A stretch of DNA of 64,000 bases from the NCBI GenBank assembly GCA_002737725.1, contig NSIP01000008.1, positions 37,138 through 101,137 on the forward strand, written 5' to 3'. This document shows positions 49,535 to 61,158 of the stretch, in pieces. A program made the translations under genes and the position numbers. Under the pieces are notes generated by a model. The model had not been told where the DNA came from and made no database searches. It saw only the letters and a list, made by a program, of their open reading frames with translations. Every line of letters begins with the position of its first letter. Position 1 is the first letter of the stretch. Source of the DNA: Rhodospirillaceae bacterium (GTDB lineage Bacteria > Pseudomonadota > Alphaproteobacteria > Rhodospirillales > Rhodospirillaceae).

Positions 49535-52501
49535 ATGGCCAAATTCAAGACGTTCAACCTGTCGCAGGTGCTACTGACATCAGCAGCTTTTATGGCCCTT
49601 GTGCCGACGACAGCATCGGCTCAATCGCCACAGCCTGCCAAACCGGCCGCCATCGAAGAAATCGTGGTCACGGGGTCACGTATTATACGTGATAACTTTA
49701 ATTCTGTGCAGCCCATATCGGTTGTGACTGCACAATCTATTCGCGAGTCAGGCAGCACTTCCGTTGGTGAAATCTTGCTTGATCAGTCCATTATCAATCC
49801 CTCGTCTAATAACCAAAACACCAGTTCGACCCTGTTCCTTGCCGGTCAAACGCGCGTTGACATTCGCGGCCTTGGCCCGACGCGAACGCTAGTGCTCATG
49901 GACGGCCGTCGCCTTCCCTACACCGATGCATCCTCGCCCGCAGTCGACTTAAACATTGTCCCGGCCCTGATGATTGACCGCATCGAAACCGTCGCCGGCG
50001 GCGCATCGGCGGTGTACGGGTCAGAAGCCATCGCCGGTGTTGTAAACTTATTCATGAAGAAGAACCAAGAAGGTTTGGAACTTGATATTCAATCGGGCAT
50101 TACGCAACGCGGCGACGGAAATGAAATTCAAGCTGGCTTCAATTGGGGCGGTCGATACTTAGATGACAGATTAAGTGTTATGATCGGCGGCGAATATGCA
50201 AAACAAGACAACATTCTGCAAATCGATCGCAGTGCTTTTGCAAATGGGATTCGCCGCGACAACCGTGTGACACCTCAACCTATCCTTGATCCTACGTCGC
50301 GCTCGAATACATCTCCCTTCGCAACATTTCAGTTGACCGGCGGAGCGTTGGGAACAGCGCGCGCAGTAACCCGCGACGTCCGCGACAATGGCTTAAGTAT
50401 TGTTCGCCTCTCAGCCGCGTGCTCCACACCCACGGCGCAGCCCGATTGCCAAGACCCCTCACTGTTTTACAGTGCAATCTACAATACACTGCAGGGCAAG
50501 TTTGATCGCAATGTCATTCGTAGCTACGCGGATTATAGCGTAAACGATGACTGGAAGCTCACGTTCGACGGTATTTACGGTAAACACAACGGCGGCGGCG
50601 GTTTTCAGCCTGCATTTTCCAGCGCGGCAGGCGGCGGAACCTTGCCAATAGTGTTGCGCGGCGACAATGCGTACCTGGCGGGCACAACGACGACAGCCTC
50701 TCAACTTCGCGCCGAATGGCTTGCGGCTGGAAAAACTTTTACGCAAGCTTCAACCGCGCAAGTCGGCAAATTCTGGACCGAATTCGGCAACCGAGATGTT
50801 GATACCACGCGTGATTTTTGGAAGCTAACCCCAGGGTTTAATGGCAAATTTCAAGCGTTTGATAGCACGGTCAGCGTGGATGGATACGCGCAGTATTCTG
50901 AAGTTTCGGGCAGCACCACATCCCTTGGCGTTCCGAATTTAAGACGTGTTCAACAGGCAACAGATGCCATTGTACTGGGTGGGCAAATCGTTTGCCGCGA
51001 TGCGACTGCACGTAGCGAAGGCTGCGTGCCATGGGACCTCGTCAACGGCGCAAGCAGAGACGCCATTTCCTGGGCCAATGCCCAGTCAACAACGGATCAG
51101 TCCCTGAAGCAAACAGTTGCTGGCATTAATCTTGCGACTAATATTTATGAACTTCCGGCAGGGCCCATTAGCATTGCAGCCGGCGCAGAGTATCGCAAAG
51201 AAGAAAGCTTTTTTGCCCAAGACGCGCTAGGTGCTTCAGGCGCATTGTTTTTCAATTCGATTGGAACGCGCGCGGGCGAATACAGCGTGAAAGAAGCTTT
51301 TGGCGAAATTGTCATTCCACTGCTGACTGACATGCCAATGGCTAAAGTCCTATCGTTCGAAGCGGCGGGACGCCTGTCGGACTATACATCGATAGGTAGT
51401 GCTGATCAGCGGCGTTATAATTTGCAGTGGGCTCCGTTCGAAGATTTGCGTTTCCGATTGACGGATTCTACAGCCGTACGCGCACCTAATATCGTCGAGT
51501 TATATTCACCGCAAAGTCGTAACTTCACTACGGCAGCCATCGACCCGTGCGACCGCGATAATTTCCGTAGTGCAACCGCAGCTCAGCAGGCGGCCCGGCG
51601 CGTCACCTGTGCAGCCGCTATCCCAAACTACAACCCACTGACTTTCTTTTCTAACTTCGGCGCTGGACGTCCATCACTGCCGCTGCTGCAAGGGGGAAAT
51701 CCAGGCCTAGGACCTGAGAAGGCTCACACCTATCAGTACGGGCTGGTGCTGCAGCCACGCTGGGTCCCTAATCTGTCGGCCTCCGTCGACTTTTTCAGAT
51801 ATACGATTGCTGACTCTGTTGGAAGCATCCCGATCAACACCTTATTCGCCGCACTCTGCCACGACGATGCGTCGCGTTCGTTTGCATCTAATCCGTTCTG
51901 CGCCCAAATTCGGCGTGACCCCACGGGCACCAATGGTGGTGCCGTTCCTGGCGGGGTGACTGAAGTCGTCCTTATTAATCAGAATATTGCTTCAACGAAG
52001 GTTGAGGGCTGGGATTACTCAGTGCAGTACGCCTTCCAGACCGAGGACGTTTTCGGTAGCGACTATGGTGCAATCTCCATGAGACTAGACGCCACATGGA
52101 TGTACGAGTTCGCATCTCAAGGCCTTCCCGGACAAGCCTTTGTTCAATTCGCTAACACCATCAGCAATGCCACGCCCGAGTGGAAAGTGAATGGCTCGTT
52201 GCAATGGAGCAATGATAACCTCAGCTTGCGCTGGAACATGCTGTACTTCGGCTCGATGATTGCCTCCCAGGCTCAGCAACAAGGCGTGCTGGACCCCTTC
52301 AAAACGGGGAATTATTACCGGCATGATTTACGTGCGAGCTACAAACTGAATGAGCAAGCCACGTTGCGCGCAGGCATTCTCAATCTGTTCGATGAGAACC
52401 CTCCGCGCCTGCCGGAAACCTTCAACGGTACCGGCACAGGTCCGTCGCAGTATGACAACCGCGGCCGCTACTTCTTCCTTGGAACGAGCTTGACCTTTTA
52501 G
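49535..52501 (+). CDS. TonB-dependent outer-membrane receptor
   Basis: The ATG at 49535, preceded by GAGGGGAA, gives 988 residues with a signal peptide (LLTSAAFMALVPTTASAQ). A TonB-box-like IEEIVVTGSRI follows. The plug domain has PISVVTAQSIRESGSTSVGE, VDIRGLGPTRTLVLMDGRRL and ASAVYGSEAIAGVVN. A large beta-barrel ends with RYFFLGTSLTF, the aromatic terminal residue needed for Bam insertion. The VLMDGRR and YGSEAIAG forms are typical of the large receptors of Sphingomonadales/Caulobacterales type. The ligand is unknown: no siderophore, vitamin or polysaccharide genes lie nearby. Confidence 0.93.
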   Translation: MAKFKTFNLSQVLLTSAAFMALVPTTASAQSPQPAKPAAIEEIVVTGSRIIRDNFNSVQPISVVTAQSIRESGSTSVGEILLDQSIINPSSNNQNTSSTLFLAGQTRVDIRGLGPTRTLVLMDGRRLPYTDASSPAVDLNIVPALMIDRIETVAGGASAVYGSEAIAGVVNLFMKKNQEGLELDIQSGITQRGDGNEIQAGFNWGGRYLDDRLSVMIGGEYAKQDNILQIDRSAFANGIRRDNRVTPQPILDPTSRSNTSPFATFQLTGGALGTARAVTRDVRDNGLSIVRLSAACSTPTAQPDCQDPSLFYSAIYNTLQGKFDRNVIRSYADYSVNDDWKLTFDGIYGKHNGGGGFQPAFSSAAGGGTLPIVLRGDNAYLAGTTTTASQLRAEWLAAGKTFTQASTAQVGKFWTEFGNRDVDTTRDFWKLTPGFNGKFQAFDSTVSVDGYAQYSEVSGSTTSLGVPNLRRVQQATDAIVLGGQIVCRDATARSEGCVPWDLVNGASRDAISWANAQSTTDQSLKQTVAGINLATNIYELPAGPISIAAGAEYRKEESFFAQDALGASGALFFNSIGTRAGEYSVKEAFGEIVIPLLTDMPMAKVLSFEAAGRLSDYTSIGSADQRRYNLQWAPFEDLRFRLTDSTAVRAPNIVELYSPQSRNFTTAAIDPCDRDNFRSATAAQQAARRVTCAAAIPNYNPLTFFSNFGAGRPSLPLLQGGNPGLGPEKAHTYQYGLVLQPRWVPNLSASVDFFRYTIADSVGSIPINTLFAALCHDDASRSFASNPFCAQIRRDPTGTNGGAVPGGVTEVVLINQNIASTKVEGWDYSVQYAFQTEDVFGSDYGAISMRLDATWMYEFASQGLPGQAFVQFANTISNATPEWKVNGSLQWSNDNLSLRWNMLYFGSMIASQAQQQGVLDPFKTGNYYRHDLRASYKLNEQATLRAGILNLFDENPPRLPETFNGTGTGPSQYDNRGRYFFLGTSLTF

Positions 52502-52745
52502 GGGAGGCGTTTGTCTGGCTGAGGGCGTAGACTGTCGCACCACCACAGTCATTCCCCGATTGAGTCGGCAATCCATTCCTCAATGCGCACAGTGTGTGTG
52601 GAACGATGGATCGCCCGCTTATCTGCCGTCTTCGACGGCATGTCAGATTTAATTTGTCGACCTCTGGTCGAATATCGGGCGATGACGAGTAGAGTAAAGT
52701 TTACCACTACTCAATCGTGCCGGGTGATGCGCGCAAACTTTCCAG

Positions 52746-54392
52746 CTACCCGCCCGGGTGCAGCCCTGGCGCCTCGTGGCCAGTGCGCGCCACATATTCA
52801 GTATAGCCGCCGCCATATTGATGCAGGCCGCCCGGTGTGAGTTCGAGAACCCGGTTGGAGAGTTGACTGAGGAAGTAGCGATCGTGTGACACGAACAGCA
52901 TGGTGCCCTCAAACCCCGCGAGCGCGGCCACCAACATTTCTTTGGTCGCCATGTCCAGGTGGTTGGTAGGCTCGTCGAGCACCAGGAAATTCGGCGGGTC
53001 GTACAACATCTTGGCCATCACCAAGCGCGCCTTCTCGCCACCCGACAACACGCGGCAAGGTTTTTCAACATCATCACCCGAGAAGCCAAAGCAGCCAGCC
53101 AAGGTGCGCAAAGGGCCCTGACCGGCTTGCGGGAATGACGCATCGAGTGATTCAAACACCGTCTCGTCGCCCTCTAACAGATCCATCGAGTGCTGGGCGA
53201 AATAGCCCATCCGCACGCTGGCACCCAAGGTGACCGTGCCTTTGTCTGGAAGCGTGCCTAGATCCGGCGTGTGCGCCCCTGCCACCAACTTCAGCAGTGT
53301 CGATTTGCCCGCGCCATTGACGCCGAGCACACACCAGCGCTGCTTGCGGCTGAGTTGGAAATCGAGGTTGGCGTAAATGGTTTGGCTGCCATACGCCTTA
53401 TGGACGGCTTTGAAACTGACCACATCATCGCCCGAGCGTGGAGGCGTGCGAAATTCGAACCGGACCGACTGGCGGCGCTTGGGCGGCTCGACCCGCTCGA
53501 TCTTGTCCAACTTCTTCACCCGGCTTTGCACCTGGGCCGCGTGCGAAGCGCGCGCCTTGAAGCGCTCGATGAATTTGATCTCTTTGGACAACATCGCCTG
53601 TTGGCGTTCGAATTGCGCCTGGCGCTGCTTCTCGGTGAGCGCACGTTGCTGTTCGTAGAAATCGAAATTTCCAGAATAGGTGGTCAGCGTTCCGCCATCA
53701 ATTTCCACAATTTTGTTCACGATCCGGTTCATGAATTCCCGGTCGTGCGAGGTCATCAGCAAGGCGCCGTCATAGTTTTTCAAAAAATCCTCCAGCCAAA
53801 TCAAGCTTTCCAGATCCAGATGGTTGCTGGGCTCGTCCAATAACATACCATCCGGCTGCATCAGCAAAATGCGGGCCAGCGCCACGCGCATCTTCCAGCC
53901 GCCCGAAAGCAGGCCGACATCGCCGTCCATGCGCTCCTGGCTGAAACTCAACCCACCCAGCACTTCGCGCGCGCGGTCCTCGAGCCCATAGCCGCCCAAC
54001 TCTTGGAAGCGCCCCTGCACCTCGCCGTAACGCGCAACCAGCACGTCCATGTTGTCAGCCTGCCCCGGATCGACCATCGCCGCCTCAAGCTCGACCATTT
54101 CGGCCGCAAGTGCGCTTAACGGGCCCGCGCCATCCATCACGGCGGCCACGGCGCTCATGCCCGACATCTCGCCGACGTCTTGGCTGAAATGGCCGATGGT
54201 CATGCCGGGATCGATCAGCACCCGGCCGTCGTCGGGCAGCTCTTGACCCGCGATCATGCGAAAAATAGTCGATTTGCCAGCGCCGTTGGGACCGACCAGC
54301 CCCACCTTTTCCCCTTTTTGCAGGACCATCGAAGCTTCGATGAACAGGAGTTGGTGGCCGTGTTGCTTACTGATGTTGTCGAGACGAATCAT
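52746..54392 (-). CDS. ABC-F family ATPase
   Basis: The 548-residue protein has two ABC domains and no membrane segments. The first has Walker A GPNGAGKSTIFRMI, signature LSGGWKMRVALARIL and Walker B MLLDEPSNHLDLESL. The second has GVNGAGKSTLLKLV, LSGGEKARLVMAKML and LVLDEPTNHLDMATK. The linker between them is charged and helical (EKQRQAQFERQQAMLSKEI). ABC-F proteins act on ribosomes, easing translation stalls. It may belong to the YbiT/Uup branch, but I cannot fix the subfamily. The 244 bp between it and the TonB receptor gene hold nothing I recognise. Confidence 0.93.
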   Translation of the reverse strand: MIRLDNISKQHGHQLLFIEASMVLQKGEKVGLVGPNGAGKSTIFRMIAGQELPDDGRVLIDPGMTIGHFSQDVGEMSGMSAVAAVMDGAGPLSALAAEMVELEAAMVDPGQADNMDVLVARYGEVQGRFQELGGYGLEDRAREVLGGLSFSQERMDGDVGLLSGGWKMRVALARILLMQPDGMLLDEPSNHLDLESLIWLEDFLKNYDGALLMTSHDREFMNRIVNKIVEIDGGTLTTYSGNFDFYEQQRALTEKQRQAQFERQQAMLSKEIKFIERFKARASHAAQVQSRVKKLDKIERVEPPKRRQSVRFEFRTPPRSGDDVVSFKAVHKAYGSQTIYANLDFQLSRKQRWCVLGVNGAGKSTLLKLVAGAHTPDLGTLPDKGTVTLGASVRMGYFAQHSMDLLEGDETVFESLDASFPQAGQGPLRTLAGCFGFSGDDVEKPCRVLSGGEKARLVMAKMLYDPPNFLVLDEPTNHLDMATKEMLVAALAGFEGTMLFVSHDRYFLSQLSNRVLELTPGGLHQYGGGYTEYVARTGHEAPGLHPGG

Positions 54393-54600
54393 GGGGGAGT
54401 GCTACCGAAGATTTCTGCTCATTTCCACTCAATACTGAGATGATATTTTTCATATATATTTCAGTAGCTTATATATTTTTTGTAAGTATTTTGCAGGTCA
54501 ATACATTGATCTATTTCGAATTGTTCTGAGAACACCAATCCCATCAAGCATCCCCCGCACACATTGCCTAAAAATCAAAGAAGTTGGAGTTTGAAAATAA

Positions 54601-55212
54601 ATGGACGTTGAGCTGCAAGGCCTTTCCGAGGCTGATTCCTATGCCCTCTTTAGCCAGATCATTATTCCTCGACCGATTGCCTGGGTCTTAAGCGATAACG
54701 GGGTCGAACATGGCTCAGAGCGCTGGAACCTTGCGCCTTTTTCTTATTTTAATGGCATCACTAGCGACCCACCGATGGTCATGTTCTCAATTGGTGATGG
54801 CATGGCTGGAAAGATCAAAGATACGCACCGCAATTTGAAAAGTAACCCTGAGTGCGGCATTAGTTTGGCGTGTGTCGAGCAAGCGAAGGACATGCAGAAC
54901 TCCTCAGAAGATTTGCCCGCGGGCCAGAGTGAAACTAAGAAGTTCAACATTGCGCTGAGCGACTGGAACTGGTCCATCCCGCGCGTGACAGCAGCCCCGG
55001 TGTCCATGGGCTGCATCGCGCGTCAGTTTACGCGCGTGGGCAATACCGACCAAATCGTGGTGTTTGCCGAAATCACGCGTCTGTGGGTCCGCGATGATGT
55101 GGGCGCGCTTGATGCGAAAGGTCTTTTGCGGATTGACGTGAAAGCGTTCAACCCGCTGGCACGCGTAGGCAAAGGGGCTTACGCCCGATTAGCCGACGTT
55201 TTTAGGGTTTAG
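54601..55212 (+). CDS. Flavin reductase-like domain protein
   Basis: The 203-residue protein has the FMN-binding split-barrel fold of flavin reductase-like proteins: SQIIIPRPIAWVLSDNG, WNLAPFSYFNGITSDPPMVM and KDTHRNLKSNPECGISLA. Members bind FMN and reduce flavins or small substrates with NAD(P)H. The substrate is unknown. It stands alone; the upstream DNA (54430-54600) is strongly AT-rich and probably carries promoters for this gene and the divergent ABC-F gene. Confidence 0.87.
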   Translation: MDVELQGLSEADSYALFSQIIIPRPIAWVLSDNGVEHGSERWNLAPFSYFNGITSDPPMVMFSIGDGMAGKIKDTHRNLKSNPECGISLACVEQAKDMQNSSEDLPAGQSETKKFNIALSDWNWSIPRVTAAPVSMGCIARQFTRVGNTDQIVVFAEITRLWVRDDVGALDAKGLLRIDVKAFNPLARVGKGAYARLADVFRV

Positions 55213-55353
55213 AACCGCGCTTTAGGGTCTGAGCGCCCCGCTCCAGGAACCCTTACGATCCATCATCACTGCCACAGCGCTCTTTTATTTAGTCGCATTC
55301 GCACCGATTTTTTTCTGGGGCCAAGTGGAACGCCGATTCTCGGGCGAATGCTC

Positions 55354-56907
55354 TTACTCCCACTCAATCGTACCGGGGGGTTTGGAGGTGACATCATAGG
55401 TCACGCGGTTGATGCCCTTCACTTCGTTGATGATGCGGGTGGCCACACGGCCCAGGAAGGTCATATCGAAGGGATAAAAATCTGCCGTCATACCGTCGGT
55501 GGAGGTGACGGCCCGCAACGCCAGCGCATTGTCGTAGCTGCGCGAATCACCCATCACGCCGACCGTGCGCACCGGCAGCAGCACCGCAAACGCTTGCCAA
55601 ATCACATCGTACAAACCCGCTTTGCGAATTTCGTCGAGGTACACCGCATCGGCCTTGCGCAAAATATCAAGCCGCTCGCGTGTGATCTCCTGGCCGGGAA
55701 TGCGGATGGCTAGGCCAGGCCCCGGGAACGGATGACGGCCTACCATGTCGTCGGGCAGGCCTAACTCGCGGCCCAAGATGCGCACTTCGTCTTTGAACAG
55801 TTCGCGCAACGGCTCGACCAATTTCATGTTCATGCGGGCGGGCAAACCACCGACATTATGGTGCGATTTGATGGTGACGCTTGGGCCACCGGCGAAGGAC
55901 ACAGACTCAATCACATCAGGATACAGCGTGCCTTGGGCCAAAAAGTCAGCACCGCCGACTTTTTTAGCTTCTTCCTCGAACACATCGATAAAAGTGCCGC
56001 CAATAATTTTGCGTTTCGTTTCTGGGTCGGTTTGGCCGCTAAGCTTGCCCAAGAACAAATCAGACGCATCGCGCGCCACCAGCTTGATATTAAAACGGTC
56101 GTGGAACACGCGCACCACCTGCTCGGTTTCGCCCATGCGCATCAGGCCATGGTCGACTAATACACACGTGAGTTGATCGCCAATGGCTTCGTGAAGCAGG
56201 GCGGCGACCACTGAGGAATCAACCCCACCCGATAGCCCGCAAATCACGCGGCCTTTGCCCACTTGTTTTTGCACTTTTTCAATGGCCTGGGCGCGGAAGG
56301 CGGCCATGGTCCAATCACCCTTACAGCCACAAATCTCGCGCACGAATTTTTCGTACAGCGCAGCGCCATTCGTCGTGTGAACCACTTCGGGATGAAATTG
56401 CACGGCGTAGAATTTGCGCTTCTCATCAGCGATGGCGGCAAACGGCGCGCCGGTGCTGGTGCCGGTGACAACAAAGCCCGGCGGTAGCGACACCACGCGG
56501 TCGCCGTGGCTCATCCAGACTTGCTGGTGCAGGCCTTGAGGCCACACGCCGTCAAACAACGCGCAACTACCCGTCACATCCACACTGGCGCGGCCAAATT
56601 CACGGTGATGGCCCGCTTCCACCTTGCCGCCCAACTGCGCCACCATGGTTTGCTGGCCATAGCAAATGCCCAGCACCGGCAAACCCAGGGTGAAGACGGC
56701 ATCGGGAGCTTTGGGCGTATCCGTATTAATGACAGACGCCGGGCCACCCGACAGAATAATGCCCTTGGGCCCGTAAGCCTTGATGGAGTCTGTGTTGACT
56801 TTATTGAACGGGTGGATTTCGCAGTACACACCAGCTTCGCGCACGCGCCGGGCAATGAGTTGGGTGACTTGACTGCCAAAGTCGATGATCAGAATGCGGT
56901 CGGACAT
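55354..56907 (-). CDS. guaA: GMP synthase (glutamine-hydrolysing)
   Basis: The 517-residue enzyme converts XMP to GMP. The class I glutaminase domain has catalytic Cys82 in [10 protein letters not shown] and the His/Glu pair in QFHPEVVHT. The ATP pyrophosphatase domain has the PP-loop [15 protein letters not shown]. The C-terminal dimer domain ends [17 protein letters not shown]. It lies 8 bp after rsmB and downstream of guaB, an arrangement that places both GMP-forming enzymes in one unit. Confidence 0.97.
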   Translation of the reverse strand: MSDRILIIDFGSQVTQLIARRVREAGVYCEIHPFNKVNTDSIKAYGPKGIILSGGPASVINTDTPKAPDAVFTLGLPVLGICYGQQTMVAQLGGKVEAGHHREFGRASVDVTGSCALFDGVWPQGLHQQVWMSHGDRVVSLPPGFVVTGTSTGAPFAAIADEKRKFYAVQFHPEVVHTTNGAALYEKFVREICGCKGDWTMAAFRAQAIEKVQKQVGKGRVICGLSGGVDSSVVAALLHEAIGDQLTCVLVDHGLMRMGETEQVVRVFHDRFNIKLVARDASDLFLGKLSGQTDPETKRKIIGGTFIDVFEEEAKKVGGADFLAQGTLYPDVIESVSFAGGPSVTIKSHHNVGGLPARMNMKLVEPLRELFKDEVRILGRELGLPDDMVGRHPFPGPGLAIRIPGQEITRERLDILRKADAVYLDEIRKAGLYDVIWQAFAVLLPVRTVGVMGDSRSYDNALALRAVTSTDGMTADFYPFDMTFLGRVATRIINEVKGINRVTYDVTSKPPGTIEWE

Positions 56908-56915
56908 TTTTTCGC

Positions 56916-58214
56916 TTACTCAACACGTTCCAAAATCGCCACAAAAAAGCCGTCGGTCCCGTTGCGGGCGGGGCTGAGGGTAAGGCAGGGTTGGTCCCAG
57001 ACAGGCGGCGGTGTTTTCACCGCCTCAGGCCAAACCGTTTGCCAAGGAATCACTTTGAAATTTTTGTCGCGGGCCAAGAAGGCATCGACGCGAGCTTGGT
57101 TTTCTTCCGGCAACAACGAGCAAGTGGAGTAAATCAGTCGGCCACCTTTTTTCACCAGGGGTGCGGCTTGATCCAGAAGCTTGTCTTGAATGAGCGCCAG
57201 ATTGACAAGGTTCTCAGGCGAGAGGCGCCAGCGCGCATCGGGGTTGCGCCGCCACGACCCCACGCCTGAGCACGGCGCATCGACCAACACACGATCAAAC
57301 GTGCCCTTTTGACGCTTGATCCACTTATCTTGTTCGCCTTCGAGAACGCGAAGCGTGGCATTATGCACGCCCGAGCGACGCAGCCGTTGTTTGGAGCGGA
57401 TCAAGCGCCCTGTGGCCACATCACACGCCACAATGCGCCCCTTGTTTTGCATTTGGGCGGCGATGGCCAATGTTTTGCCTCCAGCGCCTGCGCACAAATC
57501 AAGCACCGCATGGCCGGGTTTGGCATCTACGAGCATCGAGCAAATTTGCGAGGCTTCGTCTTGCACCTCGAACAATCCTGCGCGGAAATGCTTGTTGGCG
57601 GCGAGGTTCATCCGCGCGCGAATACGCAAGCCCAAGGGCGAGAGCAGCGCCACCTCGGGCACGTGGCCCTCTTCACTGAGTAGGTTGAGCACTTGCTCGC
57701 GGTCAGCTTTGAGCGAGTTCACACGCATGTTCAGCGCCGCTTCGGTGCTCAGCGCTGCGATTTCAGCATCGGCGTTTTTGCCAAAGGACTCGTCTAGTTT
57801 TGGCAAAAACCAATAAGGCACTTCTAAGCGCACCGCACGCGGCATGTCGGTGCGCGCGGCATATTCCTGCACACGCATACCCATACGGCGCTCGTTCTCG
57901 GATAATTTTGCCGGGCCAAACCGTTTGCCTGAGTACAGCATCGCCGCGCGGTCGAGGTTCATCGACTCGTTGGTCATCATATCGGCCAACACCAACAGCC
58001 TCGCATTGGGCGTGTCGGTACCGAGCAGCCATTTTAACCGCGCATGATTGCGTTGAATGCGCCAGGCTTGATCAGAAATTGCGCGGCGGTCTTTGGCGCC
58101 GACAAATTTGCGGCCGCGAAAGAACGACAGCACCACACCATCAGCGGGGCGATCGGCAGTAAGAATGCGATCAATCAGCTCGATGGCATCTTGAACACGG
58201 GCGGTGGGAGTCAT
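56916..58214 (-). CDS. rsmB: RsmB/NOP family 16S rRNA (cytosine-C5) methyltransferase
   Basis: The 432-residue protein has an N-terminal RNA-binding helical domain and a SAM methyltransferase core: [19 protein letters not shown], then the two catalytic Cys motifs [15 protein letters not shown] and [11 protein letters not shown]. It methylates a cytosine in 16S rRNA, most likely C967, by analogy; related family members use other targets. It lies between guaB and guaA, as often in alphaproteobacteria. Confidence 0.9.
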   Translation of the reverse strand: MTPTARVQDAIELIDRILTADRPADGVVLSFFRGRKFVGAKDRRAISDQAWRIQRNHARLKWLLGTDTPNARLLVLADMMTNESMNLDRAAMLYSGKRFGPAKLSENERRMGMRVQEYAARTDMPRAVRLEVPYWFLPKLDESFGKNADAEIAALSTEAALNMRVNSLKADREQVLNLLSEEGHVPEVALLSPLGLRIRARMNLAANKHFRAGLFEVQDEASQICSMLVDAKPGHAVLDLCAGAGGKTLAIAAQMQNKGRIVACDVATGRLIRSKQRLRRSGVHNATLRVLEGEQDKWIKRQKGTFDRVLVDAPCSGVGSWRRNPDARWRLSPENLVNLALIQDKLLDQAAPLVKKGGRLIYSTCSLLPEENQARVDAFLARDKNFKVIPWQTVWPEAVKTPPPVWDQPCLTLSPARNGTDGFFVAILERVE

Positions 58215-58286
58215 AAGGCGGGCGATGGTCCATTATTGATAGGCATCATCGTTATCGATCATACCCTCGCCCGCAGGCGATGAATT

Positions 58287-59768
<1,482 letters not shown>

Positions 59769-59793
59769 TCAGGGTGCGCGGGCTTATGCCATG

Positions 59794-59799
59794 ATTATA
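59794..59799 (-). promoter_or_regulatory. Putative -10 box of guaB
   Basis: On the minus strand TATAAT, a perfect -10 hexamer, lies 35 bp before the guaB start codon. No good -35 box is found at 16-18 bp, so either an activator is needed or the match is accidental. Confidence 0.35.
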
Positions 59800-59859
59800 T
59801 GGGGGCTGCAAGGGTCAGGCGCGGGCTGCAAAAACGCCTGAAAAGACAGGAGAAAAGTC

Positions 59860-60417
59860 ATAGACGACAAAGCCGGGGCGCTGGCCCAAAAGCTACTCAA
59901 AACCGGGTTTGACGACCTGCCGGAACGCGAACGGCGGATCATCCGGCGACTGTCTAACCGCGTGCATATCAGCACCGATATCAACATGGCGTATGACGAG
60001 CAACGCACGTTGGGCGAGCGCCTGTGAGACCGCGTGGCCGCCGTGGGTGGATCGTGGACCTTTATCATGCTGTTTGGCGCAGTGCTGGTGATGTGGATAA
60101 TTTTGAACTCGCAAATGCTGACCAGAATGGGGTTGGTGTTCGATCCTTACCCTTACATCTTCTTGAATATTCTGTTGTCGACATTGGCCGCCATTCAAGC
60201 GCCGGTGATTATGATGTCGCAAAACCGCAAAGCCGATAAAGATCGGCTGGCTGCGGCTCATGATTACGAAGTGAACCTCAAAGCCGAGCTAGAAATTTTG
60301 CAGCTGCATGAAAAAATTGATGAATTGTGCGCCACACAATGGGACGGCTTGCTGCAAATCCAGCGCGAGAAAATCACGGCGCTGAACGAAATCAAAGAAC
60401 GACTGCTTAAGCCTTAA
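59860..60417 (+). pseudogene. DUF1003 membrane protein gene with lost start codon and one internal stop
   Basis: One reading frame encodes a full DUF1003 protein of about 185 residues. The soluble N-terminal part FDDLPERERRIIRRLSNRVH and YDEQRTLGERL is followed by a TGA (60025-60027), then DRVAAVGGSWTFIMLFGAVL, two membrane helices and the cytoplasmic tail with EILQLHEKIDELCATQWDGL. The typical family reading at the stop is GERLADRVA, so one codon has become a stop. At the expected start, seven bases after AGGAG, the codon is ATA not ATG (59860). Both defects can be explained by single transitions. A shorter product could start at the GTG at 60034. Function of DUF1003 is unknown. The end overlaps rlmE on the other strand. 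Confidence 0.75.
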
Positions 60418-61135
60418 ATCCCATGGCCGCCAAATAAACTTCAGCGGAATCTTTGCGGCTGGCGGGGGGCTTGGCGTGCTTGACCACCGAAAAACAGTTT
60501 TTGATTTGTTTTAGCAAATCACCCTCGGTGCCGCCCTGAAACACTTTGCAGATGAATGTGCCGCCGGGCGCCAGCACTTCTTCAGCAAACGCCCACGCCA
60601 ATTCTGCCAACGCCATAATGCGAATATGATCCGTGCCCGGATGGCCGGTAGCCGGTGAAGCCATATCACTGAGCACCACATCGGACTTACCACCGAGCGC
60701 TTTTTTCAAAACATCGGGCGCGCCGTTATCCATAAAATCCATGGTAATGCACGTGGCCCCCGTGACTTTGTCCCACGCGTTGATGTCGATACCAACGACG
60801 AGCCCACCTTTTGGTGTGCCCGCCCGCACGCGCTCGACAGCCACTTGCGTCCAACCCCCCGGTGCGGCACCGAGGTCGACCACCTTCATGCCGGGTTTGA
60901 GAATTTTGAACCGATCATCGAGTTCAATCAGTTTGAAGGCCGCGCGTGAGCGAAACCCAGCCGCCTTGGCTTGGCGCACATAGGGGTCGTTGAGCTGGCG
61001 CTGCAGCCAGATGAGCGAGGATGTTTTGCGCCCCCGTGCCGTTTTGACGCGTACATGCAAACCTCGACCGCTGGGACCCCGACTGACGGAGCCGCTGGCC
61101 CCTTTGCCGCTCTTTCTGGATGGCGACTTACTCAT
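60407..61135 (-). CDS. rlmE: 23S rRNA (uridine(2552)-2'-O)-methyltransferase RlmE
   Basis: The ATG at 61135 gives 242 residues; the frame continues upstream without similarity. A basic Ser/Gly-rich leader (SPSRKSGKGASGSVSRG) precedes the RrmJ/FtsJ fold: QAKAAGFRSRAAFKLIELDD, SAM motif VVDLGAAPGGWTQVAV, VVLSDMASPATGHPGTDH and FICKVFQGGTEGDL with the catalytic Lys. It 2'-O-methylates U2552 in the A loop of 23S rRNA. It follows ppx by 23 bp, the usual alphaproteobacterial order. Confidence 0.95.
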   Translation of the reverse strand: MSKSPSRKSGKGASGSVSRGPSGRGLHVRVKTARGRKTSSLIWLQRQLNDPYVRQAKAAGFRSRAAFKLIELDDRFKILKPGMKVVDLGAAPGGWTQVAVERVRAGTPKGGLVVGIDINAWDKVTGATCITMDFMDNGAPDVLKKALGGKSDVVLSDMASPATGHPGTDHIRIMALAELAWAFAEEVLAPGGTFICKVFQGGTEGDLLKQIKNCFSVVKHAKPPASRKDSAEVYLAAMGFKA

Positions 61136-61158
61136 ACAATAACTCGATTTGGGATGAT

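Noticed and set aside
52502..52745. Gene between the TonB receptor and ABC-F genes
   Set aside because: Only a short frame without similarity or a good start is present.
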